DNA of 64,000 nucleotides from Pelotomaculum thermopropionicum SI (GTDB taxonomy: Bacteria; Bacillota; Desulfotomaculia; Desulfotomaculales; Pelotomaculaceae). The translations under genes and the position numbers were made by a program. How positions within the stretch are numbered: position 1 is the first letter of the stretch; every line of letters begins with the position of its first letter. The notes under the pieces were generated by a model that had not been told where the DNA came from, made no database searches, and saw only the letters and a list, made by a program, of their open reading frames with translations. Below are positions 26,140-34,982 of the stretch, piece after piece. Where the stretch lies: NCBI GenBank assembly GCA_000010565.1, contig AP009389.1, positions 372,001 to 436,000 of the forward strand, in the 5' to 3' direction.

Positions 26140-26808
26140 GTGGGCACGGGCGTGCTTATAGCGGTGAAAAATTTAACCAAAGTTTACGGTAAAGGCCCTC
26201 TTGCAGTCAGGGCGCTTGACGTGGAAAGCCTGGAGATAAAGGAAGGGGAGATGGCGGCGGTTACCGGCCCGTCGGGGTGCGGCAAAACCACCCTCTTAAA
26301 CCTTATTGGTGCCCTGGACGGGCCGACCGGCGGGGAGATATTTTTTAAGGGGGAGAGGATTAGCGGCCGCGGCGAGACGGCCCTGTGCCGGTTCCGCCGG
26401 GAGAAGGTGGGCTTTGTCTTTCAGGCCTACCACCTTATTCCTTCTTTGAGCGCCCTGAAAAACGTGCTGGTGCCGGCGGTCCCGCTGGGGGGCGGCCGTG
26501 TCAGGCGCGCCAGGGAGCTTCTGCGCCTGGTGGGCCTTGCGGGCAAGGAGAGCCGCCGGCCCGGCGAGCTTTCCGGTGGCGAGCAGCAGCGGGTGGCCGT
26601 TGCCCGGGCGCTTTTGCTGGACCCGGAGCTGATCCTGGCGGACGAGCCCACGGGCAACCTGGATTCGGCAGCGGGGGCGGAAATCATGGAACTGCTTAAG
26701 AGTCTGAACCGGCGGGGGAAGACGGTTATTGTGGCCACCCACGACCGGCGGGTGGCGGAATCCTGCGGCAGAGTGATCAGGCTGGCCGACGGGAGGGTCG
26801 TTTCTTGA
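26140..26808 (+). CDS. ABC transporter ATP-binding protein, LolD/MacB type
   Basis: An ATPase of about 222 residues. Walker [11 protein letters not shown]-loop [13 protein letters not shown], signature [15 protein letters not shown], Walker [13 protein letters not shown] and H-loop [10 protein letters not shown] are all present. The start is taken as GTG 26140 after a run of Gs; GTG 26152 is also possible. It is co-transcribed with the permease. The exporter would be a homodimer of each subunit. Confidence 0.9.
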   Translation: MGTGVLIAVKNLTKVYGKGPLAVRALDVESLEIKEGEMAAVTGPSGCGKTTLLNLIGALDGPTGGEIFFKGERISGRGETALCRFRREKVGFVFQAYHLIPSLSALKNVLVPAVPLGGGRVRRARELLRLVGLAGKESRRPGELSGGEQQRVAVARALLLDPELILADEPTGNLDSAAGAEIMELLKSLNRRGKTVIVATHDRRVAESCGRVIRLADGRVVS

Positions 26809-26828
26809 ATCCGCCACTCAACCGTATA

Positions 26829-27506
26829 TTACAGGCCGCCGGAGAGGAGTTGCCCGGCCCTGGCCCCTTTCCTGGCCTCGTAGGCTTCCCGCGCCCTGAC
26901 GGCGGTGTCCAGGGGCAGGGAGTGGGCGCTCAGTTCGCTCTCGAACTCGGCGAGGATCGAGTAAAACTGCGAGTCGCACTCCGCCTCCAGGGCTTTGCCG
27001 GCTGCGTAATATTTGTTTATTATCGGGTTTAAGTCGGCGTTCGGGTCGGCTTTTTTTGCAGCAGCCAGTTCGCTTGAGGCCGCCGAGGCCAGCCCGTTCA
27101 GCCTGCTTTCATAGCCGGAGGCCAGCGACTGCAGGCGGGAGAGATACTTTTCTTCGATCTGGCCGCGCAGGGAGCCGGTTCCGCCGGAGGAGGAGCCCTG
27201 CCGGGCGGTTTCCGGGCCGGAATTGCCGCCTTCAGCTCCGGCAGGGGCCTGCCCTGCGCCGCCCGGAGAGGTGCCGCTTTCACTTCCGGCAGGGGCTTGC
27301 CGGTTTTCCGGGGCGGTTTTGCCGCCGCTGCCGCCGGCAGGGTCTTGCCTGTTTTCCGGGCCCGTTTCCGCGCCGCCGGAGCCTGCCGGCTGTTCCTGCG
27401 GGGCGGCGGGGGGCCTGAAGGGGCTGTGCTGCACCGGCAGCGCCGCTCCGGCCAGAGCAACGAACAGGAGCAAAACCATTGCTTTCAGGACGCTTTTTTT
27501 GAACAT
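26829..27506 (-). CDS. Secreted proline/glycine-rich protein with helical C-terminal domain
   Basis: A 225-residue exported protein. A clear signal peptide (KKSVLKAMVLLLFVALAGAA) is followed by a low-complexity region (about 30-110) with repeats of the type ENRQDPAGGSGG/ENRQAPAGSESG, and then a helical domain (about 115-215) containing LSRLQSLASGYESRLNGLAS. AAGGAGG precedes the ATG by eight bases. It is convergent with the ABC exporter, and a substrate relationship is possible but unproven. No known family. Confidence 0.7.
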   Translation of the reverse strand: MFKKSVLKAMVLLLFVALAGAALPVQHSPFRPPAAPQEQPAGSGGAETGPENRQDPAGGSGGKTAPENRQAPAGSESGTSPGGAGQAPAGAEGGNSGPETARQGSSSGGTGSLRGQIEEKYLSRLQSLASGYESRLNGLASAASSELAAAKKADPNADLNPIINKYYAAGKALEAECDSQFYSILAEFESELSAHSLPLDTAVRAREAYEARKGARAGQLLSGGL

Positions 27507-27561
27507 GGCGGCGCCTCCTTTTTACATGCGTTTTTTGCAAAACCGGCCGCGGTTCCGGGCT

Positions 27562-27972
27562 TTACCCGGCCCGGCCCTGCGTTTTGCCGCAAAGAAGGTA
27601 AACTGCTGCCGCTAAAAACAACGCCTCCAGCGGCAGGCACGGCCAGGAGGCCGGGAAGGCCTTTTTAAAGTGAAAAAAGCTGTGGATATTGTGCCAGACG
27701 GGGCCGGCGCTAAAGAGCCAGTTAGCGTCGGGCAGTTCTCCTAAAAGCCCTGCGGCCGGCATTCCCCAGTCTTTTTGCCTTCTGGCCCGCTGAAAAAGCA
27801 GGGCCAGCACGCCCGCTCCCAGCAGGAAGTTTGCGGGCAGGCCCAGTTCGTAATGGGGCGTGGCATCCAGTAGAAAATGGGAGGCAAAGGCAAGGAAAAA
27901 CAGGCAGGGCCGGTTGAACCTGCCGTACTTATATATTACGGCTGCTGCAGCAATGTGGGCGGCTCCGGTCAT
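27562..27972 (-). CDS. Small membrane protein, DUF457/YdjM-like
   Basis: A 136-residue protein with three to four hydrophobic segments. The start TGAAHIAAAAVIYKYGR and AFASHFLLDATPHYELG resemble the conserved His/Asp region of YdjM-like (DUF457) membrane hydrolases; the assignment is by motif only. Downstream of it on the same strand is the secreted protein gene, 55 bp away, suggesting co-expression. Confidence 0.6.
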   Translation of the reverse strand: MTGAAHIAAAAVIYKYGRFNRPCLFFLAFASHFLLDATPHYELGLPANFLLGAGVLALLFQRARRQKDWGMPAAGLLGELPDANWLFSAGPVWHNIHSFFHFKKAFPASWPCLPLEALFLAAAVYLLCGKTQGRAG

Positions 27973-28329
27973 GTAACGGCTCCTTGTGGAAAATAGCTTA
28001 GGCTGTTGGGCCGGTGCTGAACCTGGTATAGTTCTTTCTACGGCAATCGGGCCGATACCTTTTTGTTCATCCGGTTTTTCCCACCGGAAGAAAAATTTTT
28101 TTGTTTATATTTTTTAATTATGGAAACTGGCAGGAAAATTATTACTGTGTGTCGAATAACCTTTTATTTATCACACTTACTTAAGCAAGTTTTATAAATT
28201 CTCCGGCGATTCAGAATAACTGAACAACAGGCGGAATTTATGCGGCTGTTGGGAGGTGGGGCTTTCACGGTTAAACCGGCTTAAGGCGGGCTTATTGGTA
28301 CGTTTTAGAAAGAGAGGTGTTTTAGGTCA
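27973..28329. other. Intergenic region between divergent genes
   Basis: About 350 bp, with an AT-rich centre (28090-28200) that probably holds the promoter of the large SLH gene; I could not place a convincing -35/-10 pair. The segment 28225-28300 is rich in short G- and C-tracts that could fold, but it matches no riboswitch I know. Confidence 0.35.
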
Positions 28330-31300
28330 ATGCGAGTAAAGTCAAGACAAACCGCCGTACCTTTTTTGGTTTTATGCTTTGTTTTAGCGTTTGCCGGAGC
28401 GGCTTTTGCTGCCGCTTTTTCCGACACCGGAGGGCACTGGGCCGAAAGCCGGATAGCCGAGTGGGCGCAAAAGGGCCTGGTGCAGGGCTACCCGGACGGC
28501 ACGTTCAGGCCGGACGGCGAAGTTACGCGGGCGGAATTCGTTGCCCTCACCAACCGCGCCTTTGGCGTAGTGAAGGCGGGCGCGGCTGAAGCCGGCTTTG
28601 CGGACGTAAAGCCGGGCGACTGGTTTTATGAAGATGTGATGGCGGCTAAAGCCGCGGGCTATATTGCAGGCTACCCGGACGGCACCTTTATGCCTGACCG
28701 GAACATAACCCGCCAGGAGGCGGCCGTTATCCTGGCCAGGCTGCTGGGCCTGCAGCCCGACGCGGGCAGGGCGGCCGGGTTTGCCGACGGCGGCGCGGTT
28801 GGAGCGTGGGCTGCCGGCAGTGTCGGAGCGGTGGCCAAGGCCGGCCTGATGGTGGGCATGCCCGACGGCACTTTCATGCCGCTTAAGGGCACCACCCGCG
28901 CCGAAGCGGTGGTCCTGCTCGACCGGGCCGTGGCCTACAGGCCGGCCGGCGCCATAGAAGGCAGTGTTACCCTGAACGGCAGCGCGGCGTCCGGGGCAAG
29001 CGTGCGCGTTTTCGCGGCCGGCGGCTATGAGGTGCTGAAGGAGGCCGTTACCGGAAGCGACGGCAAGTTTAAGGTGGAGCTGCCCCCGGGCGAATACGAC
29101 GTTACCGCGGCTGCGGCGGCGGATGTTGCCTTTGCCGGAGGCGTGAAGGTGGCCTCTTCAAGGGCTACCGGGGTGAGCCTGGCCCTGCAGCCGGCGGCCG
29201 TAATAAGCGGCGTGCTGAAAGACAGGGACGGCAGCAGCGCGGTGAAGAACACGGCCGTGCTGTTCACCGCCAACCCCACGTTTGCTGCCAGGACTGACGG
29301 CGAGGGCAAATTCACCGTTCCGGTGCTGCCCAACCGCACCTACACGGTGCGCGCCTACGATCCGGGCAAGAAGGGCGCCGCCCCGGAAGTGGTGAAGACC
29401 GGGCTGGAGGTCGGCCCTGCCGGCAAATACGATATAGGCACGCTTAATGCTCCCTTTGAGGTAAGCGCCGTAAGCGGCGGAGGCGGTGGCGGCGGCGGGC
29501 CCAGCGGGCCGATAGTGCTGACGGTGATTTCGGCTGGAGAGTACAAAGACCCCAGGGGTTATAAAATCGCCAGCTTCGGCACCTTTGGGCCGGCAAGCGG
29601 GACGGCCACCTTCACCAGCAAGTTAATTATCGATCCGGGCGATGCCGGCACGCTAACCCTGCGCAACATCAGCGCCGGCGAAATTGAGGTGCTTTCGGGC
29701 GGCACAAGCTCCGTGCACACTCAATACGTGAAAGCCGGCAAGCTGGTTGCAAGTGCCTCCGGCGGTGTGAAAATTGAGGCCGGCGAAGGCACCGTTATTA
29801 CCACGACCGAAGTGCAGGGCGAGACTCACATTGCCGTTGCCCCGGGCGCTTTGGCGAGCTTTGGAGCGATTACAATTAAGTCCGGGGCCGCCGGCAAGAC
29901 GGTAGCATTCAGCGGCGACTTGAGCGGCAGCACCGTAACGGTGGCAGCCGGCAGCGTTACCCTGCAGGCCGACAGCGGCGTGCAGATGGGCAGGGTGGTC
30001 ATTGATGCGCCGGGAGAAATTAACCTTACGGGCGCCGGCAGCTTCGGCGAGATTGAAGTATCCGAAAATGCCGGACAGGGCGGCACGCCGGTAATTAACG
30101 TAGTCGCCGGCACCGGTGTGGATAAGCTGGTCCTGTCCACCACCGTGGAGCTTAAGGGTGACGGCATTATCAATGTGCCCCTGGAAGTGACCGATCCGGA
30201 AAATGTTCAGATTATAGTAAATGATCAGGGTGCGAAGGACGCTCTTACAAATAAAGCAAAAAGCGATGCTGAAGCTGCTATCGCGGCCATTCCCAGTTCG
30301 ATTACCCTGAATGACGAAGCGGCCGTGGTGTCGGCCAGGAACAAAGTAAACGCCGTGCAGGTGTTGAAGGACAAAGGCGAAAACCTGGGCGATCTTATTT
30401 CAAATCTAGGCAAGCTGGAAGACGCTGAAAGCGTCATCAGTGCTTTAAAGAGTATAGATGTGGGCTTTGCCTCGGGCGACAGCGCTGCCGGCGTGACTAA
30501 AAACCTGACCCTGCCCGGCACGGCCGGCGGTTTAGCTGTTGACTGGCAGTCTTCCGATACGGCAGTAATTACAGCCTGTGGAGCGGTGACCAGGCAGGAA
30601 ACAGACAGGCAGGTAAAATTGACGGCAACTGTCACAAAAGGTAGTATTACCGGAACCAGGGAATTTACGCTGACCGTCAAGGCCGTTCCGCCGGAGATAA
30701 TCAGCTTCGCCGGCGAAGCCCCTGATGCCGGAAATGTCATAACCGTGCCCCTGGCCAACATTACCACAACCACCGGCATAGAGGTTTCCAGGGATTGCAG
30801 CCTGGCCCTGAACATGGAGGGAATGGGCGCCGTCCGGCAGTTCGATCTGGAAGCCGGCAAAGTAAACAGCATTTATAATATCCTCATCCCTGGCGCAGGT
30901 GAGGTTGACCTGTCCGGGCTGGATTTGAACAAGCTTGCAGATGCGGCCGGTCAGTGCCCGCCCGACACCAGAGAGGACATTCTGGACGCGGTGGACTTCG
31001 CCGCCCTGTTTGACCTCCTGTCTGGCAATCCTGAGGTTAAGAGCCGGATCATTGATGAAACAGACCTCGACGGGCTGATGGATCAAATTGTTGGTGACCC
31101 CGGCGTGGACCTGGATGCGGTTTTTGACGCCTTTGATTTTGCCGGGGTGCTCAACGCCGTGCGGGACGACGGCAGCATCACCAGTGACGACATCATGGAC
31201 GCCGTGAACTTCGACGAGCTGGCGGAAATTATTAACAACCTTGCTGATCAACAGCTCAAAGACAGGATACTTGATGCCATAGACATTGATAAACTGCTGG

Positions 31301-31758
31301 ATGCCGATACGAAAGAAGAATTGTACGCGGCCGTTAATTTCAGCGCCCTGTTCGAAGCTTTAAGCGATGTAGACGAGCTTGTCAAGGACGACATTTTCCG
31401 GACCATCAACTTCACCGCCCTGTTCGACATGCTGAGCGGTGCGGATGCCGGTACCGTCGAAGCTGTTTTCGGCGCCGTTAACTTTACAAGTTTGTTTGAA
31501 GCGGTGGCCGGCGCAGGGGATGACACGGTTTCCGCAGTTGTGGAGGCGGCCCTTCAAATGGCGGACATTATGAGGGACTGCGGCATATCCAGGAACGACA
31601 TTCTCGACACTATTGACTTCAGCTCTCTGAATAAAGAAAGCCTGTACGAATGGCTGAGCGAGGTTGACGGGGACGGAAGCGCCCTGACGCTCGAGGCGGT
31701 GCTCACCGACAGCGCGGGCAACACCAGCACCTACACCATAAACATTGTAAAACAATAA
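28330..31758 (+). CDS. Large S-layer-homology surface protein with C-terminal helical repeats
   Basis: A 1,142-residue exported protein anchored to secondary cell-wall polymer. Order: signal peptide (about 1-30); three SLH domains (about 34-205; each with a GYPDGTFRP- or GMPDGTFMP-type motif and an RAE/RQE motif); two carboxypeptidase-regulatory-like beta domains (about 210-380); glycine linker; beta-helix-like region (about 395-640); an atrophied bacterial Ig-like domain (about 710-790, WQSSDTAVI); and about nine repeats of a 24-26-residue unit around AVNFSALFEALS (about 880-1110). The ATG follows AGAGAGGTG. Ligand or partner unknown. Confidence 0.88.
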   Translation: MRVKSRQTAVPFLVLCFVLAFAGAAFAAAFSDTGGHWAESRIAEWAQKGLVQGYPDGTFRPDGEVTRAEFVALTNRAFGVVKAGAAEAGFADVKPGDWFYEDVMAAKAAGYIAGYPDGTFMPDRNITRQEAAVILARLLGLQPDAGRAAGFADGGAVGAWAAGSVGAVAKAGLMVGMPDGTFMPLKGTTRAEAVVLLDRAVAYRPAGAIEGSVTLNGSAASGASVRVFAAGGYEVLKEAVTGSDGKFKVELPPGEYDVTAAAAADVAFAGGVKVASSRATGVSLALQPAAVISGVLKDRDGSSAVKNTAVLFTANPTFAARTDGEGKFTVPVLPNRTYTVRAYDPGKKGAAPEVVKTGLEVGPAGKYDIGTLNAPFEVSAVSGGGGGGGGPSGPIVLTVISAGEYKDPRGYKIASFGTFGPASGTATFTSKLIIDPGDAGTLTLRNISAGEIEVLSGGTSSVHTQYVKAGKLVASASGGVKIEAGEGTVITTTEVQGETHIAVAPGALASFGAITIKSGAAGKTVAFSGDLSGSTVTVAAGSVTLQADSGVQMGRVVIDAPGEINLTGAGSFGEIEVSENAGQGGTPVINVVAGTGVDKLVLSTTVELKGDGIINVPLEVTDPENVQIIVNDQGAKDALTNKAKSDAEAAIAAIPSSITLNDEAAVVSARNKVNAVQVLKDKGENLGDLISNLGKLEDAESVISALKSIDVGFASGDSAAGVTKNLTLPGTAGGLAVDWQSSDTAVITACGAVTRQETDRQVKLTATVTKGSITGTREFTLTVKAVPPEIISFAGEAPDAGNVITVPLANITTTTGIEVSRDCSLALNMEGMGAVRQFDLEAGKVNSIYNILIPGAGEVDLSGLDLNKLADAAGQCPPDTREDILDAVDFAALFDLLSGNPEVKSRIIDETDLDGLMDQIVGDPGVDLDAVFDAFDFAGVLNAVRDDGSITSDDIMDAVNFDELAEIINNLADQQLKDRILDAIDIDKLLDADTKEELYAAVNFSALFEALSDVDELVKDDIFRTINFTALFDMLSGADAGTVEAVFGAVNFTSLFEAVAGAGDDTVSAVVEAALQMADIMRDCGISRNDILDTIDFSSLNKESLYEWLSEVDGDGSALTLEAVLTDSAGNTSTYTINIVKQ

Positions 31759-31828
31759 GCTCTATGGTTTTGAGCCTGTCCGCCCATTAGTTCAAAAAGC
31801 GCTCCTGAAAAATGAGCGCACCCATGCC

Positions 31829-31867
31829 AAAAGCCCCCTGCCGTGCCGGCAGCGGGGCTTTTGTCTC
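31829..31867 (+). terminator. Rho-independent terminator after the SLH gene
   Basis: AAAAGCCCC and GGGGCTTTT pair around an inner TGCCG/CGGCA stem, followed by TTGTCT. A decayed copy of the right arm (CGGCAGCGGGGCTTTTGTCT) recurs at 32680-32699, upstream of the second SLH gene. Confidence 0.85.
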
Positions 31868-31869
31868 AC

Positions 31870-32151
31870 TCATTTTTTGTAAACGTCTCCGCGCGGTCCT
31901 ATGGAATTTATGACTACTAACCTTTCTTCGTCTACCACTGTGTAAATAATCCTTATGCCACCAAGACGATACCTGTAATTTTGGCCGGCACCGCGCAATT
32001 TCTTAATGTTCGGTCCGCTTGCGGGGTTTGAGCAGATAGTTTCAATGGCAGCGGTTATTCGTTTTTGTATAATTCTGTCGGCGCGTTTGATGTAATTACA
32101 GGCCTGGGCTGACAGCCTGACCCTAAAGGTCAAGTTCCCGCTTGAGTTCAT
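31870..32151 (-). CDS. RelE-like mRNA interferase toxin
   Basis: A protein of up to 93 residues. The core TFRVRLSAQACNYIKRADRI, LRGAGQNYRYRLGGIRIIYT and the ending INSIGPRGDVYKK follow the RelE pattern (basic surface, late Arg and Tyr). ATG 32151 is used; a TTG at 32133 would give a family-typical 87-residue protein beginning LTFRVRL. It overlaps the 3' end of the zinc-ribbon gene before it. Confidence 0.82.
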   Translation of the reverse strand: MNSSGNLTFRVRLSAQACNYIKRADRIIQKRITAAIETICSNPASGPNIKKLRGAGQNYRYRLGGIRIIYTVVDEERLVVINSIGPRGDVYKK

Positions 32152-32500
32152 CCCACTCAATTCCGCCTTCCTGACATTTACCTTCATTTAAGGCTGTTCT
32201 TTCGCTTTCCGGCCAGTCCAGGTAAATAAAGTCAAGGCATTTCGGGCAGATAAATTCATCATGCCATATTTGATCTTCAGGCGTGTCAGGACCATTCAAA
32301 ACATCTGCAGGCACGAGCGGAGTGCCGCATTCCGGGCAGTTGGGGGAGATGTAAAAAGGCTTGTTTTGCGGGCGCGGCTTTGCCGCACTGTCAGGCGGCG
32401 AAATTGTTAAAAGCATTTCAAGGTATTTTTTAGCTCTGGCCAGGTTATGTTCCGGAAGCCTGTCGACCAGGCGGTGAAGTTCTTCTTTGGGTATACCCAT
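32123..32500 (-). CDS. Zinc-ribbon protein, putative antitoxin partner of RelE
   Basis: A 125-residue protein. The N-terminal helices (KEELHRLVDRLPEHNLARAK, KYLEMLLTI) resemble DUF2281-type antitoxin helices. The middle carries a zinc ribbon with C55, C58, C85 and C88 (CPECG, CPKC). The C-terminus (GGIEWDELKRELDL) is a typical short antitoxin tail. It is translationally coupled to the relE-like gene. The zinc ribbon between the two antitoxin-like ends is unusual. Function inferred from context. Confidence 0.65.
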   Translation of the reverse strand: MGIPKEELHRLVDRLPEHNLARAKKYLEMLLTISPPDSAAKPRPQNKPFYISPNCPECGTPLVPADVLNGPDTPEDQIWHDEFICPKCLDFIYLDWPESERTALNEGKCQEGGIEWDELKRELDL

Positions 32501-32786
32501 TCAAGCCACCCTTTCCCTTCTTTATTACCCGTTCATTTGCCGGGATGTTAAAAATTTGGATTCTGCTTCTTCAAGGTCTTTCCGCTATTGTAATTCTATC
32601 ACAAAAAAAATAATATATAAATCTTGCAAGCAATTCCCAAATTTTTAAAGTTATCTTTTTAAAAAACCTCATGCCATAACGGCAGCGGGGCTTTTGTCTT
32701 AAAAAAATTTTAACACAGGCAGGCAAATTATGAATTTGTATCGAATATATAGCAGGCAAAAATGAACATAAAAGGTGTGGTTTAGC
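32501..32786. other. AT-rich intergenic region before the second SLH gene
   Basis: It includes a partial copy (32669-32699) of the terminator region found at 31824-31867, and AAAGGTG (32771-32777), the ribosome-binding site of the next gene. No gene was seen. Confidence 0.5.
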
Positions 32787-34163
32787 TTGTTCATCAAGGC
32801 GGCGGCGAGATTTTTTGCAATTGCGCTGGTGGCAATGTTTTGCTTTTGGGGAGGGGGGCCGGCCCTGGCTCAGCCCGCTGACATCCAGGGGCACTGGGCG
32901 GAGAATCAGATCGGCGACTGGTTTGCCAGGGGCCTGATCGCGGGCTACGGCGACGGAACCTTCCGGCCGGACAATAAAGTGACCAGGGCCGAGTTCGTGG
33001 TTATGACCAACCGGGCCTTCGGCTTTAACAGCGGCATCCAGGCGCCTTTCAGCGATGTTTCGCCGGGCGACTGGTTCTTCGGCCAGCTCTGCGCGGCTTT
33101 TACGGCCGGCTACATTGCGGGCGACGCGGACGGCCGGTTCAGGCCCGGCGACGGGATAAGCCGCCAGGAGGTGGCGGTGGTTCTGTCCAGGCTGCTCAAG
33201 CTGAAGATGCCGGAGGGCGGCGACGCGCATGCCGCTTTCAAGGACGCCGGCAGCATTGCGGAGTGGAGCCGGGCGGCGGTGAGCGCGGTTGTGGCCGCCG
33301 GCTATATGGCCGGTTATCCGGAGGATCGCACCTTCCGCCCGGCAGAGCCCATCACCAGGGCGGAGGCGGTGGTGGTGCTGGACCGGGCTAAAAAGGCTTA
33401 TGAGCAGAGCCTGGCCACCGGCGGCACGGGAGTTCCCGGTGCCGGGGCGGTAAGCGTTGCTGTTCCGCTGGCCGACTGCTCCATGACCTTGGGCGGGCAG
33501 GCGCTGGCTGTGGACCTGGCCGGCGTGTTCAGCAGCGCCGGCGGTGCTTCTCTGACTTACAGCGCGTCCAGCAGCAATGCGGGCGTGGCTGCCGTAGCCG
33601 TGAGCGGCAGCACACTGACCGTGAGCGCCGTAAGCGCGGGCAGCGCCGTGATCACGGTCACAGCCGGCGACGGCAGGGGCAATAGCGCCACCGACGAGTT
33701 TACCGTAACGGTGAGTGCGGCTGCACCGGGCGGTGGCGGCGGTGGCGGCGGAGCCCCGCCGGCCGGCCCGGGCGGCGGTGAAACGGGCGCTCCCAAAATT
33801 GAGAGGGCCTCCGTGGTGGCGGGCGGCCAAACGCTGGAGGTGGAAATTGACGAAAGCGGGTTGAACGGCTTCATAGACCTGTCCCGCCTGGACGGCAGCA
33901 CGGTGATAACTGAAGGCACCATAAGCGTATCAGAGGCAGCCAGGCTGACTTTGTCGGTGCAGGTGGGGGGTGAAACCATCACTAAGGTGCAGAACCTGAA
34001 AGCCGGCGAGAACAGGCTGGAGGCAATGGACATTATCAAAAAATACGGCTTGTCGCTGAACCTGATAGAGCTGTTCTTAGGCGACCCGGTGGTGCTGTCG
34101 GGGACTTTGGAGTACGGCAGCGGCAAAGCTGTGCCAGTTTCCCTGACCATAGACCTGCCTTAA
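32787..34163 (+). CDS. SLH-domain surface protein with Ig-like domain
   Basis: A 458-residue exported protein. Signal peptide (to about residue 32, ending GGPALAQ); three SLH domains (about 35-205; GYGDGTFRPDNKV, GDADGRFRPGDGI, GYPEDRTFRP); a Big2/cadherin-like beta domain (about 230-315); a glycine-rich linker; and a final beta-rich domain. It is a shorter paralogue of the protein at 28330. The start is a TTG nine bases after AAAGGTG; an in-frame GTG at 32775 overlaps that site. Likely a minor S-layer or cell-surface component. Confidence 0.85.
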   Translation: MFIKAAARFFAIALVAMFCFWGGGPALAQPADIQGHWAENQIGDWFARGLIAGYGDGTFRPDNKVTRAEFVVMTNRAFGFNSGIQAPFSDVSPGDWFFGQLCAAFTAGYIAGDADGRFRPGDGISRQEVAVVLSRLLKLKMPEGGDAHAAFKDAGSIAEWSRAAVSAVVAAGYMAGYPEDRTFRPAEPITRAEAVVVLDRAKKAYEQSLATGGTGVPGAGAVSVAVPLADCSMTLGGQALAVDLAGVFSSAGGASLTYSASSSNAGVAAVAVSGSTLTVSAVSAGSAVITVTAGDGRGNSATDEFTVTVSAAAPGGGGGGGGAPPAGPGGGETGAPKIERASVVAGGQTLEVEIDESGLNGFIDLSRLDGSTVITEGTISVSEAARLTLSVQVGGETITKVQNLKAGENRLEAMDIIKKYGLSLNLIELFLGDPVVLSGTLEYGSGKAVPVSLTIDLP

Positions 34164-34186
34164 GGCTAAAAAATTTTTTTGCGTGC

Positions 34187-34215
34187 GGGCGGAGCCTGCT
34201 TGCGGCGCCCTTTTT
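34187..34215 (+). terminator. Probable terminator after the second SLH gene
   Basis: GGGCG (34187-34191) pairs with CGCCC (34206-34210), with additional inner pairs, and is followed by TTTTT. Confidence 0.6.
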
Positions 34216-34242
34216 GGGCCCGGACGCCTTGACCGAACGGAA

Positions 34243-34264
34243 AAATAGGACTAAAGTCCTATTT
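34243..34264. promoter_or_regulatory. Perfect 10-bp inverted repeat upstream of the Thr-rich peptide gene
   Basis: AAATAGGACT and AGTCCTATTT are exact complements with a 2-bp AA spacer. There is no T-run after it, so it reads as an operator rather than a terminator. It lies about 150 bp upstream of the start at 34412; a TATAGT occurs near 34283. Confidence 0.6.
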
Positions 34265-34411
34265 CATCCCGGCGGGCGGGGTGCTATAGTTATTTGTAAG
34301 AAATATTTTCTAGTTTTTTTTAAAAATAGCAGGAGAATTGCTGCCGGGCGGCGTATATATAATTACCGGCAGGCTGGTTTGAGGGAATATGTGCTTTAAG
34401 GAGGAGAAAGC

Positions 34412-34693
34412 ATGATTTCGACGGTTACCACGGTAACTACTACAACAACCACCACAACCACTGCAAGCACGGTTACTACGGCTACTTCGCTTATGGCCGG
34501 CCTTGGTTTGACGGCTACCATAGCGCTAATTATATTGCTTATTGCCAAGGAACTGGCGGGGGCTGCTGCGGAAGGTTCGCCGCGCGGGCCGGGGGTGGCC
34601 GGCGCCATGGACAGGGTGCTTAACGTGGGCATCATCCCGCTGCTTATGGTGTTTGTTTCAATTGTGTTCGTCAAGGTTATGAGCGTGCTGTAA
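34412..34693 (+). CDS. Thr-rich small membrane protein with two hydrophobic helices
   Basis: A 93-residue protein. The first 27 residues are almost all Thr, Ser, Val and Ala (a run of nine threonines); then a hydrophobic helix (about 28-48, GLTATIALIILLIAKELA), a short Gly/Pro loop and a second helix (about 70-92). AAGGAGGAG lies seven bases before the ATG, so it is a real gene. No family recognised. The Thr-rich front may be exported or modified (inference). It sits between the SLH genes and the DUF1659 cluster. Confidence 0.7.
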   Translation: MISTVTTVTTTTTTTTTASTVTTATSLMAGLGLTATIALIILLIAKELAGAAAEGSPRGPGVAGAMDRVLNVGIIPLLMVFVSIVFVKVMSVL

Positions 34694-34819
34694 GAAAGGT
34701 TGAGGAAGTGCTTTGAGCCCGGCTCGGCTTATGCCCGGCCGGGTTGCTTATTTTCCGGCTCAAATGCATAACTTATTAAACTCATAAATTTAAATTATGG
34801 GTTTTTTGTTTTTCAGGGG

Positions 34820-34940
34820 TTGACAACCCCATTACCATTTTGTTAATATTAGGTACAGAACATATGTTTGGGGGGCAGGGTAAGCGGCAAAGCATTTATA
34901 CCTGCCCCAAAATGTTTTTCCGCTGCCCTCCCCGCAAAAA
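34820..34940 (+). promoter_or_regulatory. Promoter and hairpin leader of the DUF1659-DUF2922-YvrJ group
   Basis: TTGACA at 34820-34825 with a poorly matching -10 (TTAATA/TAATAT) 17-18 bp on. In the leader, GGGGCAGG (34872-34879) pairs with CCTGCCCC (34901-34908), followed by AAAATGTTTTT, a terminator-like arrangement. A later CTGCCCTCCCC could compete for the same left arm. Confidence 0.45.
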
Positions 34941-34982
34941 ATGAAGGTGCTAAAAAGCCTTCAAAGGGAGGAGGTGAACCGC

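Noticed and set aside
28225-28329. Possible riboswitch before the large SLH gene
   Set aside because: G- and C-rich tracts are present, but I could not match any conserved aptamer core or a terminator/antiterminator pair.
32571-33830. 419-codon minus-strand frame
   Set aside because: Antisense shadow of the SLH protein gene; the translation is rich in Ala, Arg, Gly and His without domain structure, and it has no ribosome-binding site.
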